Notes: generated by a model from the sequence alone, not told the origin. Positions 8,854-18,782 are shown, counted from the first letter of the stretch. The stretch: 64,000 nucleotides of DNA from Curtobacterium sp. MCJR17_055 (GCF_003224335.1 NZ_QKLF01000003.1:372001-436000), one strand, 5' to 3'. Made by a program: numbers and translations.

Positions 8854-9801
8854 ATGTCCAGCACCACGTCCTCGTCCCTCGCCCTCGCCGTCGACCTCGG
8901 CGGCACCAAGGTCGAAGCCGCGCTCGTCACCGACCAGGGCGTCGTCCTGCCGGGCACGCGACACCGCAGCCCGACCGGGCCCGGACGGACCTCGGACGAG
9001 CTGCAGGCCGCGGTCGACGAGGTCGTGGTCGCCGCGCTCGCGGCGCTCCCCACCGACGCGAGCCTGGTCGGCGTCGGCATCGGGTCGGCCGGACCGGTCG
9101 ACGAGGTGAACGGGCTCGTGTCACCGCTCAACATGCCGGTCTGGCGCGGGTACCCGCTCCGCGACCGCGTCGCGGTCCACGTGCCGGACGACGTGCCGGT
9201 GACCCTCCGCATGGACGGGCTGGCGATCACGCTCGCCGAGCACTGGGTCGGGGCGGCACAGGGCTCCGACCACGTGATGGGCATGATCGTGTCCACCGGC
9301 GTCGGCGGCGGCCTCATCCTGCACGGACGCACCGTCAGCGGCCCCACCGGCAACGCCGGGCACATCGGCCACGTCGAGTGCGGCGGCTACGACGACCCGT
9401 GCGCGTGCGGCGGCACCGGCTGCCTGGAGGCCGTGGCCAGCGGACCGAAGACCGTCGCGTGGGCGCGACGGCAGGGCTTCACCGGGACGACCGGCGAGGA
9501 GCTCTCCGCCGCCTACGCCGCCGGCGACGAGGTCGCGGTGGCCGCGGTGCAGCGGAGCGGACGAGCCCTCGGGCAGGCGATCGCCGCGGCGACGAGCCTG
9601 GTCGACCTCGAGGTCGTGGCCATCGGCGGCGGGTTCTCGCACGTCTCCCCCGACCTGTTCGAGTACGCACGACAGGCCGTCGCCGAGCGGGTCGAGTTCC
9701 CGTTCGTGACGAAGGTCCGGATCGTCCCCACCGGCCTGTCCCAGGACGGTCCCCTCATCGGAGCGGCCGCCCTCGTGCACCGCGCCGACGTCCTGCGCTG
9801 A
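8854..9801 (+). CDS. ROK family sugar kinase (glucokinase/N-acetylhexosamine kinase type)
   Basis: ROK-fold kinase of 315 aa. The phosphate-1 motif LAVDLGGTKVEAAL is at about residues 10-23, a GIGSAGPVD block near 80, and the ROK signature with the zinc-binding CACGGTGCLE is at about 183-192 (CxCGxxGCxE), preceded by GHIGHVE. A GGAG site lies 6 bases before the ATG. ROK kinases of this size phosphorylate glucose, mannose, fructose or N-acetylhexosamines; sequence alone does not fix the sugar. It has no adjacent transporter. Confidence 0.88.
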   Translation: MSSTTSSSLALAVDLGGTKVEAALVTDQGVVLPGTRHRSPTGPGRTSDELQAAVDEVVVAALAALPTDASLVGVGIGSAGPVDEVNGLVSPLNMPVWRGYPLRDRVAVHVPDDVPVTLRMDGLAITLAEHWVGAAQGSDHVMGMIVSTGVGGGLILHGRTVSGPTGNAGHIGHVECGGYDDPCACGGTGCLEAVASGPKTVAWARRQGFTGTTGEELSAAYAAGDEVAVAAVQRSGRALGQAIAAATSLVDLEVVAIGGGFSHVSPDLFEYARQAVAERVEFPFVTKVRIVPTGLSQDGPLIGAAALVHRADVLR

Positions 9802-9856
9802 CCCTCCTTCTCCACACCGTCGGCCTCGGGGTGGTGTGTTCGGGCATCATCTCCGT

Positions 9857-10411
9857 GTGCCCTCCTCCCGCCTCGTCACCACCGACGACTGGCCGGCGGC
9901 CGAGGCACGTGCCGCGGTCCTCGCCGGCGAACTCGTCCCGGTGGGCGCGTGCTGGGCGTCCGTCGCCGAACCGCAGGACACGGCGCTCCGGGCGGCGTCC
10001 TACGCGTGGTCCGTCGCGGGTGCGCAGTTCGTGGCAGCGGGGCGGAGCGCGGCGTGGATCTGGGGCGCGTGTTCCCGTCCGCCGCTCCCCCACGACAGTT
10101 GTGTGCCGGCCGGTGAACGGTCCCGCCGCCGCGGGGCCTGGGCCGGTGTCCGTGAGATCGCACTCCGCCCGGAGGACGTCGTGCTGCGGGCGGGGGTGCG
10201 TGTCCTCAGCCCCGACGCGACGGCGCTCGACCTGCTGCGCGACCGACGCGGGTTCGAGGCGGCGGAGGCCGAGGCGCTGCGCGGTCTGGTGCTGACCGCA
10301 CTGGTCGATCCGCCGCGCCTCGCGGCACTGCTCACGGCGTCCGAGCGGCTGCCGATGGGTCGCCAGGCGCAACGCCGCTTCCGCGACGCCGGGATCGGCC
10401 TGCTGCGCTGA
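9857..10411 (+). CDS. Hypothetical protein, AbiEi-antitoxin-like fold suspected
   Basis: I do not recognise this 184-aa protein with certainty. It has alternating hydrophobic and charged stretches without signal peptide or membrane helix, several Trp and Cys residues in the middle (GACWASVAEPQD, AAWIWGACS), and a block RVLSPDATALDLLRD that resembles the LxxTxLDLAR-like motif of actinobacterial type IV AbiEi-family proteins. No partner toxin gene is next to it. The GTG at 9857 is preferred because a CATCAT box ends six bases before it (leaderless spacing); the in-frame ATG-type start at 9836 would lie upstream of that box. It converges on rel. Confidence 0.5.
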   Translation: MPSSRLVTTDDWPAAEARAAVLAGELVPVGACWASVAEPQDTALRAASYAWSVAGAQFVAAGRSAAWIWGACSRPPLPHDSCVPAGERSRRRGAWAGVREIALRPEDVVLRAGVRVLSPDATALDLLRDRRGFEAAEAEALRGLVLTALVDPPRLAALLTASERLPMGRQAQRRFRDAGIGLLR

Positions 10412-10444
10412 CCCGGGCCCGGGGTCCCGCTGAGCCGACCGAGA

Positions 10445-12799
10445 TCAGCCAGCGCTGACGCGGTAGACGTCGTACACGGCGTCGATCCGGCGCACCGCGT
10501 TGAGCACGCGGTCCAGGTGCGTCGTGTCACCCATCTCGAAGACGAAGCGGGACAGGGCGAGCCGGTCGGACGACGTCGACACCGTGGCGGACAGGATGTT
10601 CACGTGGTGGTCCGTCAGCACGCGGGTCACGTCACTGAGCAGGCCGGAGCGGTCGAGCGCCTCGATCTGGATCTGCACGAGGAACACCGACTTGGACGAC
10701 GGGGCCCACTCGACCTCGATCATCCGGTCGGGCTCGTTCATGAGGGACTTCACGTTCGTGCACGACGCCTGGTGCACCGAGACACCCTGACCGCGGGTGA
10801 TGAACCCGACGATCTGGTCGCCCGGCACCGGCGTGCAGCACTTCGCGAGCTTCACGAGGATGTCCGGCGCCCCACGGACGAGCACGCCGCTGTCGCTGTT
10901 CCGCAGCTGGCGGCTCGTCACGTGCCGCGGGAACGCGAGCTCCGGCTCGTCCGTCTCGGTCTCGTTCTGGATGCTGCCGAGCGCCTTCTCGATCACCGAC
11001 TGGCTCGAGACGTGCCCCTCGCCGACGGCCGCGTACAGCGCCGAGACGTCGTCGTACCGCATCGCCGACGCCACCTCGGAGATGGTGTCCTGGCTCATGA
11101 TGCGCTGGAGCGGCAGGTTCTGCTTGCGCATCGCCCGGGCGATGGCGTCACGGCCCTGTTCGACCGCCTCTTCCCGGCGCTCCTTGGTGAACCACTGCTT
11201 GATCTTGTTCCGGGCCCGGGGGCTCCGGACGAAGGTGAGCCAGTCCTGGCTGGGGCCGGAGTCCGGGTTCTTCGAGGTGAAGATCTCCACGACGTCCCCG
11301 CTGGACAGCTGGCTCTCGAGCGGGACGAGCCGACCGTTGACCTTGGCGCCCATCGTGCGGTGCCCGATCTCGGTGTGCACGGCGTAGGCGAAGTCGACCG
11401 GGGTCGCGCCGGCCGGCAGGCCGATCACCTTGCCCTGCGGTGTGAAGACGTAGGTCTCCTTGGCACCGATCTCGTAGCGCAGGGAGTCGAGGAACTCCGC
11501 CGGGTCGCTCGTCTCCGCCTGCCAGTCGGTGATGTGGGCGAGCCACGCCATGTCCTGGTCGGACTGTGACGTGCTCTCGGCATCACGACCGGTGACGCGC
11601 TGCTTGTACTTCCAGTGCGCGGCGACGCCGAACTCGGCACGCTGGTGCATCTCGTGCGTGCGGATCTGGATCTCGACCGCACGTCCCTGCGGCCCGAGCA
11701 CCGTGGTGTGCAGCGACTGGTACAGGTTGAACTTCGGCGTCGCGATGTAGTCCTTGAAGCGGCCGGGCAGCGGCGTCCACCGCGCGTGCACGGCACCGAG
11801 CATCGCGTAGCAGTCGCGCACGGTCGGGACGAGCACGCGGATCCCGACCAGGTCGTAGATCTCGTCGAACTCGCGGCCGCGCACGATCATCTTCTGGTAG
11901 ATCGAGTAGTACTGCTTCGGGCGGCCCATCACGTCGCCGCGGACCTTCGCGGCCTTGAGGTCCTTCTTCAGCGTCGCCGTGACGTTCTGCACGAACTGCT
12001 CGCGCTTCGGCTGTCGTTCCTTGACCAGGCTGTCGATCTCGACGTAGAGCTTCGGGTGCAGCACCGCGAACGACAGGTCCTCGAGCTCCAGCTTGATCAT
12101 CTGGATGCCGAGGCGGTGCGCGAGCGGCGCGTAGATCTCGAGGGTCTCCTTGGCCTTCCGCGTGGCGGAGGCCGACTCCACGAAGCCCCAGGTGCGGGCG
12201 TTGTGCAGGCGGTCGGCGAGCTTGATGACCAGGACACGGATGTCCTTCGACATGGCGATGACCATCTTGCGGACGGTCTCTGCCTGCGCGCTGTCGCCGT
12301 ACTTGACCTTGTCGAGCTTCGTGACGCCGTCGACGAGCATCGCGATCTCGTCACCGAAGTCCTCGCGCAGCTGGTCGAGCTGGTAGTCCGTGTCCTCGAC
12401 GGTGTCGTGCAGGAGCGCGGCGGCGATCGTGATCGTGCCGATGCCCAGGTCGGCGAGGATCTGCGCGACCGCGACCGGGTGCGTGATGTAGGGCTCGCCG
12501 GACTTGCGCTTCTGGCCGTCGTGCGCGCGCTCCGCCACCGAGTACGCCCGCTCGATCAGCGTCGTGTCGGCCTTCGGGTGGTGCGACCGGACGGTGCGGA
12601 TCAGGGTGTCGACGGCACCGGCCGGCTGTGCGCGGGAGAACAGCCGCGGCAGCAGCGACCGGAGTGACCCGATGTTGCCGGTCGTGTTCGACCCGAGCGG
12701 CGGGCTCGACGGGCGCGGAGCGGACCCTGGTCGCGACCCGTCGGACGGCCGGGAAGCAGCACCGGCATCCGGCTGCGAGGACTCACGCGTGTCGGTCAT
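10445..12799 (-). CDS. rel: Bifunctional (p)ppGpp synthetase/hydrolase
   Basis: Long RelA/SpoT homolog (784 aa) that makes and degrades the stringent-response alarmone. Domains in order: HD hydrolase (about 90-240, with HPVAVAQIL and ALLHDTVED, so hydrolysis is probably active), synthetase (about 275-390, GRPKQYYSIYQKM), TGS (about 440-505, YVFTPQGKVIGLP), a zinc-finger/helical region with KCCTPVPGDQIVGF, and a C-terminal ACT domain (about 705-784). The first 60 residues are a disordered, Pro/Ser-rich extension. GGAGG sits six bases before the ATG, and TAGTGT (12833-12828) is a likely -10 box in the 45-base gap after the rhodanese gene, so rel has its own promoter although it ends the secDF block. 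Confidence 0.95.
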   Translation of the reverse strand: MTDTRESSQPDAGAASRPSDGSRPGSAPRPSSPPLGSNTTGNIGSLRSLLPRLFSRAQPAGAVDTLIRTVRSHHPKADTTLIERAYSVAERAHDGQKRKSGEPYITHPVAVAQILADLGIGTITIAAALLHDTVEDTDYQLDQLREDFGDEIAMLVDGVTKLDKVKYGDSAQAETVRKMVIAMSKDIRVLVIKLADRLHNARTWGFVESASATRKAKETLEIYAPLAHRLGIQMIKLELEDLSFAVLHPKLYVEIDSLVKERQPKREQFVQNVTATLKKDLKAAKVRGDVMGRPKQYYSIYQKMIVRGREFDEIYDLVGIRVLVPTVRDCYAMLGAVHARWTPLPGRFKDYIATPKFNLYQSLHTTVLGPQGRAVEIQIRTHEMHQRAEFGVAAHWKYKQRVTGRDAESTSQSDQDMAWLAHITDWQAETSDPAEFLDSLRYEIGAKETYVFTPQGKVIGLPAGATPVDFAYAVHTEIGHRTMGAKVNGRLVPLESQLSSGDVVEIFTSKNPDSGPSQDWLTFVRSPRARNKIKQWFTKERREEAVEQGRDAIARAMRKQNLPLQRIMSQDTISEVASAMRYDDVSALYAAVGEGHVSSQSVIEKALGSIQNETETDEPELAFPRHVTSRQLRNSDSGVLVRGAPDILVKLAKCCTPVPGDQIVGFITRGQGVSVHQASCTNVKSLMNEPDRMIEVEWAPSSKSVFLVQIQIEALDRSGLLSDVTRVLTDHHVNILSATVSTSSDRLALSRFVFEMGDTTHLDRVLNAVRRIDAVYDVYRVSAG

Positions 12800-12844
12800 G
12801 CTGCGCCTCCCGGGACTCGATCCGACAACACTACGCGCGTCGGG

Positions 12845-13204
12845 TCAGTGCTCGTGACCACGTTCGCCGTCAGCGGCGGGAGTCCGTCCGGGGCGGACCA
12901 CCGGGGCGCCGGACTGCTCCCACGCCACCATCCCGCCGGCGAGACTGACCGCCGGGACCCCGGCACGCTCGAGCGCGGCGACGACCTGGGCCGAGCGGTA
13001 CCCGCTGTGGCACACGACGACCGCGGGGTGCTCGTCGTCGGCGGGCACCTCGGCCCACCGCGCCTGCAGCTCCGACATCGGCAGCAGCGTCGCCTGCGGT
13101 GCGTGCACCTCGTCCCACTCGGACTGCTCGCGCACGTCGATCAGGGGCGCGCCGTCCTCGATCCGCTGGAGCGCGTCGGCCAGTTCGACCTCCTGCGGGC
13201 CCAT
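12845..13204 (-). CDS. Rhodanese-like domain protein
   Basis: Single rhodanese domain of 119 aa with the active-site loop CHSGYRSAQ (Cys at about residue 78) preceded by VVV, and the N-terminal block PLIDVREQSEWDEVHAPQA. Such proteins carry sulfur as a cysteine persulfide, with unknown acceptors here. The ATG shares one base with the secF stop (TGATG), so it is translationally coupled to the Sec accessory genes, an odd partnership with no obvious functional logic. The C-terminal 20 residues are polar. Confidence 0.85.
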   Translation of the reverse strand: MGPQEVELADALQRIEDGAPLIDVREQSEWDEVHAPQATLLPMSELQARWAEVPADDEHPAVVVCHSGYRSAQVVAALERAGVPAVSLAGGMVAWEQSGAPVVRPGRTPAADGERGHEH

Positions 13205-14202
13205 CAGACGTCTGCCCCGGCCTGCACGGGACGCTGCTTCCCGGCCGCCTGCGCCTTCTTCGCGTCGCTCGCGAGGACCTTGGGCTCGTTCTCGCGGAGG
13301 TGCGCGTACATGGGCGCCGCCAGGAAGATCGTCGAGTAGGTGCCGACGATGATGCCGATGAAGAGCGCGAGGGAGATGTCCCGCAGGGTGCCGGCGCCGA
13401 GGACGTACGACCCGATGAAGAGGATCGCCGCGACCGGCAGCAGCGCCACGACCGAGGTGTTGATCGACCGGACGAGCGTCTGGTTGATCGCGAGGTTGAC
13501 GGACTGCTTGAACGTCCGGTGCGACTCGATCGCCGTGTTCTCGCGGACCTTGTCGAAGACCACGACCGTGTCGTAGAGCGAGTAGCCGAGGATCGTCAGG
13601 AAGCCGATGACGGCCGCGGGAGTGACCTCGAGACCGACGATGCCGTACACGCCGGCCGTGATGAGCAGGTCGTGGACGAGCGCGGTCATCGCCGCGAGCG
13701 ACATCTTCCAGGTGCGGAAGTACAGCGCCATGAACACGGCGGCCAGGGCGAGGAAGATCACGAGACCGCGGATGGCCTGCGCCAGGACGTCCGCGCCCCA
13801 CGTCGCTCCGATGAAGGTCGCGGCGACCTGGGACTCCGGCACGTCGTACGCGGCCGCGAGGTCCGAGGCGATCTCGTCGGTCTGCGCGTTCGTGAGCTGA
13901 CCGGTCTGCACGCGGATGCCGTGGGTCCCGAGCTGCGAGACACGCGGTGCCTCGTCCGACACCACGCGCTCGACGGTCTCGGTGGCGATGTTCTGGTCGG
14001 TGGACTCGGCGTCCGAGACCGTGAACTCGGAGCCGCCGGTGAACTCGATGCCGAGCTGGTACCCGCCACGGAGCCACGGCACCGCGAGGGAGATCACGAT
14101 GCAGGCGACCGCGATGAGGTACCACGTCTTCCGCCGTCCCACGAAGTCGTAGGACCGCTTGCCCGTGTAGAGGTCACTGCCGAACTGGCTGAAGCTCGCC
14201 AT
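13204..14202 (-). CDS. secF: Protein translocase subunit SecF
   Basis: Accessory subunit that with SecD uses the proton gradient to help pull proteins through SecYEG. At 332 aa it shows the six-helix RND-like topology: a first helix (YLIAVACIVISLAVPWL, about 29-45), a periplasmic loop starting LGIEFTGGSEFTV, then five helices from about residue 140 onward with DTVVVFDKVREN (conserved Asp and Arg) near 215. Its ATG shares one base with the secD stop. The last 40 residues are Ala/Lys/Gln-rich. Order yajC-secD-secF is standard. Confidence 0.95.
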   Translation of the reverse strand: MASFSQFGSDLYTGKRSYDFVGRRKTWYLIAVACIVISLAVPWLRGGYQLGIEFTGGSEFTVSDAESTDQNIATETVERVVSDEAPRVSQLGTHGIRVQTGQLTNAQTDEIASDLAAAYDVPESQVAATFIGATWGADVLAQAIRGLVIFLALAAVFMALYFRTWKMSLAAMTALVHDLLITAGVYGIVGLEVTPAAVIGFLTILGYSLYDTVVVFDKVRENTAIESHRTFKQSVNLAINQTLVRSINTSVVALLPVAAILFIGSYVLGAGTLRDISLALFIGIIVGTYSTIFLAAPMYAHLRENEPKVLASDAKKAQAAGKQRPVQAGADV

Positions 14203-15947
14203 CAGCTGTCCTTCCCGTTGCCGGTGTCGTTGCCCGTGCTGCCGGATGCCTTGCGCTCGGCGATGGTCTGGCGGCGGGCGGCCTCACGCGCACTGCGCTG
14301 CCGCTTGCCGTCGACGATGGGTGCGCGGAACTGCGCGCGGCCGCGGTAGACCGCGCCGAGGGCGGCCGGGTCGAGACCGCTGAACGTGTGCCCCTCACCG
14401 AAGAACCGGCTGCGGGCGATGAGCTGCATCATCGGGTGCGTGAACAGCGCCACGACGACGACGTCGATGAGGGTGGTCAGGAGGAGCGTGAACGCGAACC
14501 CCTTCACGTCGCTCACCGCGAGCACGTAGAGCGTCACGGCGGCGAGGAAGTTGACCGAGTCGGAGGCGAGGATCGTGCGGAGCGCACGCTTCCAACCGGA
14601 CTCGACCGCGCTCTCGAGGGCTCGACCGTCGCGGAGCTCGTCACGGATGCGCTCGAAGTAGACGATGAACGAGTCCGCCGTGATGCCGATCGCGACGATC
14701 AGGCCGGCGACACCCGCGAGCGAGAGCCGGTAGTCGACCCGCCAGGACATGATCGCGATGACCAGGTACGTCAGGGCTGCGGCGACGCCGAGCGACAGGA
14801 CCGTGACGAACGCCAGCGCCCGGTACTGGATGACCGAGTAGATGATGACCAGCACGAGACCGATGAGGCCGGCGACGAGACCGCCGACGAGCTGTGCGGT
14901 GCCGAGCGTGGCCGAGATGACCTCGTTCGACTGCACCTGGAAGTTGATCGGCAGTGCGCCGTACTTCAGCTGGTCGGCGAGGGTCTTCGAGGAGTCCGCG
15001 GTGAACGCGCCGGTGATCTGGGCCTTGCCGTTCGTGATCGCCGCGTTCGTCGACGGTGCCGTGATGACCGTGCCGTCCAGGACGATGGCGAACTGGTTCT
15101 GCGGCTGCGCGAGCGAGACGAGGCGGTTCGTGACCGTCGCGAAGTCCTTGGTGCCGGCGCCGTTGAAGGTCAGGTTGACGGCCCACTCGCCCGTCGTCGT
15201 GCCCTGCGAGTTCGAGGCGAGGCCGGAGGTGGCGTTGCTGATGTCCGCGCCGGAGACCTCGACCGGGCCGAGGATGTACTTCGCGGTGCCGTCGGCGTCA
15301 CACGTCACGAGCGGCTCGTCGTCCGGGGCGGCGGTCACGTCGTCCGGGGCGGAGCACTTGTAGTTCGTGTACAGGTCCTGCAGCTTGGGCGTCACCCAGG
15401 CCAGGTCGCTGCCGTTGGTCGGCTCGGCGCTCGGACTGGCCTGGAGCGATGCGGGCGGCGAGTACGGCGTCGGGGACGCGGACTGCGAGCCGTCGTCGCC
15501 GACGGCGCTGTCCGACGCGGCCTCGGTGTAGAGCACCGGACGGAAGGTCAGCTTCGCTGCGGCCTCGATGCGCTGGATGGTCTCCTGGTCGGGCTTGCCG
15601 GGGATCGAGACGACGATGTTGTTGGCGCCCTGGGTGTTGATCTCGGACTCCGAGACACCGGTGGCGTCGATGCGCTGGCGGATGATGTTCACCGCCTGCT
15701 GCAGCTGCTCCGAGGTGACGGCCGACCCCTCGGTGCTCTGTGCCGCGAGGGTGATCTGGGTCCCGCCCTGCAGGTCGAGCGCGAGCTCCGGGACCCAACT
15801 CGCCCCGTCGTACCACTTGTCGGAGGCGTCCTTCGACGTGCTCGCGAGGATCGACGCTGCGGTGTTCAGCCCCGCGAGGATCGCCAGGATGATCACCAAC
15901 CAGGTGAGCGAGCGGAGCGCCTTCTTGACGGGTGTCGATCGTGCCAC
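14202..15947 (-). CDS. secD: Protein translocase subunit SecD
   Basis: SecD of 581 aa: N-terminal helix (about 12-32), the conserved LALDLQGGTQ motif near 56-65, the P1 head region with VSIPGKPDQ and a Ser/Pro-rich low-complexity insertion (about 155-185), then five C-terminal helices from about 350 including GITADSFIVYFERI, which holds the conserved Asp and Arg of the proton path. The tail after the last helix is basic. It is coupled to secF by TGATG. The 93-base gap to yajC contains two small hairpins. Confidence 0.95.
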   Translation of the reverse strand: MARSTPVKKALRSLTWLVIILAILAGLNTAASILASTSKDASDKWYDGASWVPELALDLQGGTQITLAAQSTEGSAVTSEQLQQAVNIIRQRIDATGVSESEINTQGANNIVVSIPGKPDQETIQRIEAAAKLTFRPVLYTEAASDSAVGDDGSQSASPTPYSPPASLQASPSAEPTNGSDLAWVTPKLQDLYTNYKCSAPDDVTAAPDDEPLVTCDADGTAKYILGPVEVSGADISNATSGLASNSQGTTTGEWAVNLTFNGAGTKDFATVTNRLVSLAQPQNQFAIVLDGTVITAPSTNAAITNGKAQITGAFTADSSKTLADQLKYGALPINFQVQSNEVISATLGTAQLVGGLVAGLIGLVLVIIYSVIQYRALAFVTVLSLGVAAALTYLVIAIMSWRVDYRLSLAGVAGLIVAIGITADSFIVYFERIRDELRDGRALESAVESGWKRALRTILASDSVNFLAAVTLYVLAVSDVKGFAFTLLLTTLIDVVVVALFTHPMMQLIARSRFFGEGHTFSGLDPAALGAVYRGRAQFRAPIVDGKRQRSAREAARRQTIAERKASGSTGNDTGNGKDS

Positions 15948-16011
15948 CGGTCGTCTCGTCTTTCTGTCGTGAGCCCCGCACGTCGGAACGCACGGGGCCC
16001 ATGGTGTCGCA

Positions 16012-16031
16012 CCGTCGGGTGGTCCCGACGG
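16012..16031 (-). terminator. Small hairpin between yajC and secD
   Basis: CCGTCGGG (16012-16019) pairs perfectly with CCCGACGG (16024-16031) around TGGT. It could reduce read-through from yajC into secD; a second GC stem (GCCCCG/CGGGGC) lies just upstream of secD. Confidence 0.4.
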
Positions 16032-16040
16032 CGTCGTCGG

Positions 16041-16427
16041 TCAGTCTTCGGTCTTGCGCTTCGTGGTGTCGACGTCCTCGACCCGCTCGCCGTAGATCGG
16101 CTCGCCGTTCAGCTCGGTGACGTGGTCCGCCGCGGGCTCGGTCGTGGTGGTCGTCTCGACGGCCTCGGGAGTCTCCTCCGGCACGACGCGGGACAGGGTC
16201 TGGCGGTGCACCGTGACGACGGTGCCCGGTGCGATCTCGACGTCTGCGGTGACCTTCTCGTCGTCGACGGACACGAGCGTGCCGTAGAGGCCGAACGAGA
16301 GCATGACACGGGCACCGGGGACCATCTGGCTGGCGGTCTCCGACTGCTGCTTCTTGCGCTTGCGGCTGCTGTAGAACATGAAGGCCGCGAACGCCACGAT
16401 GATGATGATGAGGAAGTACTGGTCCAT
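16041..16427 (-). CDS. yajC: Preprotein translocase subunit YajC
   Basis: Small single-pass membrane protein (128 aa) that binds SecDF. It has one N-terminal helix (about residues 4-20, YFLIIIIVAFAAFMFY), a strongly basic cytosolic stretch RKRKKQQ, then the YajC core PGARVMLSFGLYGTLVSVDD. The C-terminal third is acidic and Thr-rich, longer than in E. coli. A GGAGG site lies 6-7 bases before the ATG, and TAGACT (16472-16467) is a plausible -10 for a yajC-secDF transcript. Confidence 0.93.
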   Translation of the reverse strand: MDQYFLIIIIVAFAAFMFYSSRKRKKQQSETASQMVPGARVMLSFGLYGTLVSVDDEKVTADVEIAPGTVVTVHRQTLSRVVPEETPEAVETTTTTEPAADHVTELNGEPIYGERVEDVDTTKRKTED

Positions 16428-16494
16428 GGGGACCCTCCGGTCGGTCGAGCGGTTTCGGGCGCGAGCAGTCTAGAGCACGCAGATGTCCGGTCCT

Positions 16495-17532
16495 TCACGC
16501 ACCGTCGGCGTCGAACAACCCCGGCTGTGCTGCGGCCTGTCCGGGCGTGAGCCCGAAGTGCCGCCAGGCCTGCGGGGTCGCGATGCGGCCGCGCGGGGTC
16601 CGCGTGACGAGCCCGATGCGGACGAGGAACGGCTCGACGACCGACTCGATCGTCTCGGACTCCTCGCCGACGGACACCGCGAGCGTGTTGAGCCCGACCG
16701 GGCCGCCGTCGAAGCGGGTGAGCATCGTCTCGAGCACGGCGCGGTCGAGCCGGTCCAGGCCGTACTCGTCGACGTCGTACAGGTCGAGTGCGCCCTGGAC
16801 CGCGGCCATGCCGTCCCGGGTGCCGTGCACGAGCGCGAAGTCGCGGACCCGTCGCAGCAGACGGTTCGCGATGCGCGGGGTCCCGCGGGAGCGCCCGGCG
16901 ATCTCCCGCAGGGCGTACCGGTCGAAGTCGAGTTCCAGCAGGTGGGCGGCGCGGATGAGGACCTGCTCGAGCTCGTCACGCTCGTAGAACTCCAGGTGCG
17001 CGGTGAAGCCGAAGCGGTCGCGCAGGGGGTTCGGCAGGAGTCCGGCCCGGGTGGTCGCACCGACGAGGGTGAACGGGGCGAGGTCGAGCGGGATGCTCGT
17101 CGCACCGGCGCCCTTGCCGACCATGACGTCGATGCGGAAGTCCTCCATCGCGAGGTAGAGCATCTCCTCGGCCGATCGGGCCATCCGGTGGATCTCGTCG
17201 ATGAACAGCACCTCGCCGGGCATGAGCGACGAGAGGACGGCGGCGAGGTCACCTGCGTGCTGGATCGCCGGGCCGCTCGACATCCGCAGGGGGCGGTTCG
17301 ACTCGTGCGCCACGATCATCGCGAGCGTCGTCTTGCCGAGTCCGGGCGGTCCGGCCATCAGGATGTGGTCCGGCGTCCGGTCCTGCATGGCAGCGGCCTT
17401 GAGGAGCAGGTCCAACTGCCCGCGGACCTTCCGCTGCCCGACGAACTCGTCGAGGGACTTCGGGCGGAGCGCTCCCTCGAACGCGAGCTCCTCGGGCGAC
17501 TGGGCGTCGGCCGCGGTGATGCCGCCGCTCAT
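16495..17532 (-). CDS. ruvB: Holliday junction branch migration ATPase RuvB
   Basis: AAA+ motor that drives branch migration with RuvA. Visible motifs: Walker [12 protein letters not shown], Walker [10 protein letters not shown], sensor 1 [18 protein letters not shown], and the C-terminal winged-helix domain ending [16 protein letters not shown]. Length (345 aa) is typical. The ATG overlaps the ruvA stop by four bases (ATGA). It is the last gene of the ruvCAB run. Confidence 0.97.
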   Translation of the reverse strand: MSGGITAADAQSPEELAFEGALRPKSLDEFVGQRKVRGQLDLLLKAAAMQDRTPDHILMAGPPGLGKTTLAMIVAHESNRPLRMSSGPAIQHAGDLAAVLSSLMPGEVLFIDEIHRMARSAEEMLYLAMEDFRIDVMVGKGAGATSIPLDLAPFTLVGATTRAGLLPNPLRDRFGFTAHLEFYERDELEQVLIRAAHLLELDFDRYALREIAGRSRGTPRIANRLLRRVRDFALVHGTRDGMAAVQGALDLYDVDEYGLDRLDRAVLETMLTRFDGGPVGLNTLAVSVGEESETIESVVEPFLVRIGLVTRTPRGRIATPQAWRHFGLTPGQAAAQPGLFDADGA

Positions 17533-18149
17533 CGACCGGCACCCGCCGGTCGGAGCGTGCCGAGCGCGGCGCGGAGGAGCGCCTGCGTCCCCATCTGGGC
17601 GACGCCGGGCTCGTTCGCGACGGCGTCGTCGACGGCCGACCGGGCGGCCTCCTCGCGCCAGCCGAGCCCGACCAGTGCGATGACGACGTCCTCGGAGGCG
17701 GGGTGCGCGGCGACCGCACCGGCGGCAGCCGAGGCGGTCGGCGCCTCGAACGCGGCGAGCTTGCCGGCGAGGGCGACGATGATGAGCTTGGCCGTCTTCG
17801 GACCGATCCCGGAGACCTTCCGGAACGCGGCGTCGTCGTCGTTCGCGACGGCGTTCGCCACCTGTGCCGCGGTCATCTGCCCGAGGACGCCGAGGGCGGA
17901 CTTCGGCCCGACGCCGGAGACGCTGCGCAGCAGGTCGAACACGCGGAGCGCCTCGACCGAGTCGAAGCCGAACAGCTCGAAGGCGTCGTCCCGGACGATG
18001 AGCGCCGTGCGGACGAACACCTCTGCGCCGTGACGCATGGTCAGGGCGTGCGCCGGCGTGACCGTCACCGCGTACCCGACTCCCCCGACCTCGACCACGG
18101 CGGTCGATCCGGCCACGTCGATGCAGGTGCCCCGGAGACTCGCGATCAT
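17529..18149 (-). CDS. ruvA: Holliday junction DNA helicase subunit RuvA
   Basis: Four-way-junction binding protein of 206 aa. It has the N-terminal OB fold (MIASLRGT...[11 protein letters not shown]), two helix-hairpin-helix motifs ([14 protein letters not shown] near 75 and [16 protein letters not shown] near 110), and a small C-terminal domain ([19 protein letters not shown]) that contacts RuvB. It overlaps both neighbours by four bases, so ruvC-ruvA-ruvB is a coupled unit. Confidence 0.96.
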   Translation of the reverse strand: MIASLRGTCIDVAGSTAVVEVGGVGYAVTVTPAHALTMRHGAEVFVRTALIVRDDAFELFGFDSVEALRVFDLLRSVSGVGPKSALGVLGQMTAAQVANAVANDDDAAFRKVSGIGPKTAKLIIVALAGKLAAFEAPTASAAAGAVAAHPASEDVVIALVGLGWREEAARSAVDDAVANEPGVAQMGTQALLRAALGTLRPAGAGR

Positions 18150-18778
18150 GCCCCGAGCCTAGGGCGGACCGCGGACGTCCTCGGACCGCCGCTCCGCACG
18201 AGCGGGGACGCCGCGCTCCGCCCGGCTGCACCGGCCTGCGCGTCACGCCACGCGCGCTGCGCGGGCGTGAGCGTCTGCGTGCCGGTGCTGACGGCGTCCG
18301 GCGAGCCGAGCCTCCAGGCATGGCACACCGCGAGGGCGAGCGCGTCCGCGGCGTCCGCCGGCCTCGGTGCCTCGGCCAGGCCGAGGACCCGCGCGACCAT
18401 CGCCTGCACCTGCCGCTTGTCCGCGTTGCCGTACCCGGTGATGGCGGCCTTGACCTCGGACGGAGTGTGCAGCCCGACCGGCAGCCCGCGCGCCGCTGCG
18501 GCGTGCAGGGCGAGCCCGGACGCCTGCGCGGTCCCCATCACGGTGCGCACGTTCGCCTGGGCGAAGACGCGTTCCACGGCGACGGCGTCCGGACGGTGCG
18601 TGTCGATCTGCTCCGCGATGCCCTCCGCGATCGCGAGCAACCGCAGTTCCAGGGCCATGTCCGCCGGGGTGCGGACGACCGTCACGTGCACGAGGCGGGC
18701 GCGCCGATCCGGCGTGACCTCGACCACGCCGACCCCGCACCGGGTGAGCCCGGGGTCCACCCCGAGCACGCGGAGCAC
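18146..18778 (-). CDS. ruvC: Crossover junction endodeoxyribonuclease RuvC
   Basis: Holliday junction resolvase. Acidic catalytic residues are recognisable in [12 protein letters not shown] (Asp near residue 7), [15 protein letters not shown] (Glu) and the C-terminal [13 protein letters not shown]. The GTG at 18778 was chosen: it gives 210 aa, begins four bases after the yebC stop, and GAGGA at the end of yebC can act as its ribosome binding site. Residues after about 175 are a Ser/Gly/Arg-rich tail longer than in E. coli. Confidence 0.94.
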   Translation of the reverse strand: MLRVLGVDPGLTRCGVGVVEVTPDRRARLVHVTVVRTPADMALELRLLAIAEGIAEQIDTHRPDAVAVERVFAQANVRTVMGTAQASGLALHAAAARGLPVGLHTPSEVKAAITGYGNADKRQVQAMVARVLGLAEAPRPADAADALALAVCHAWRLGSPDAVSTGTQTLTPAQRAWRDAQAGAAGRSAASPLVRSGGPRTSAVRPRLGA

Positions 18779-18782
18779 GGTC

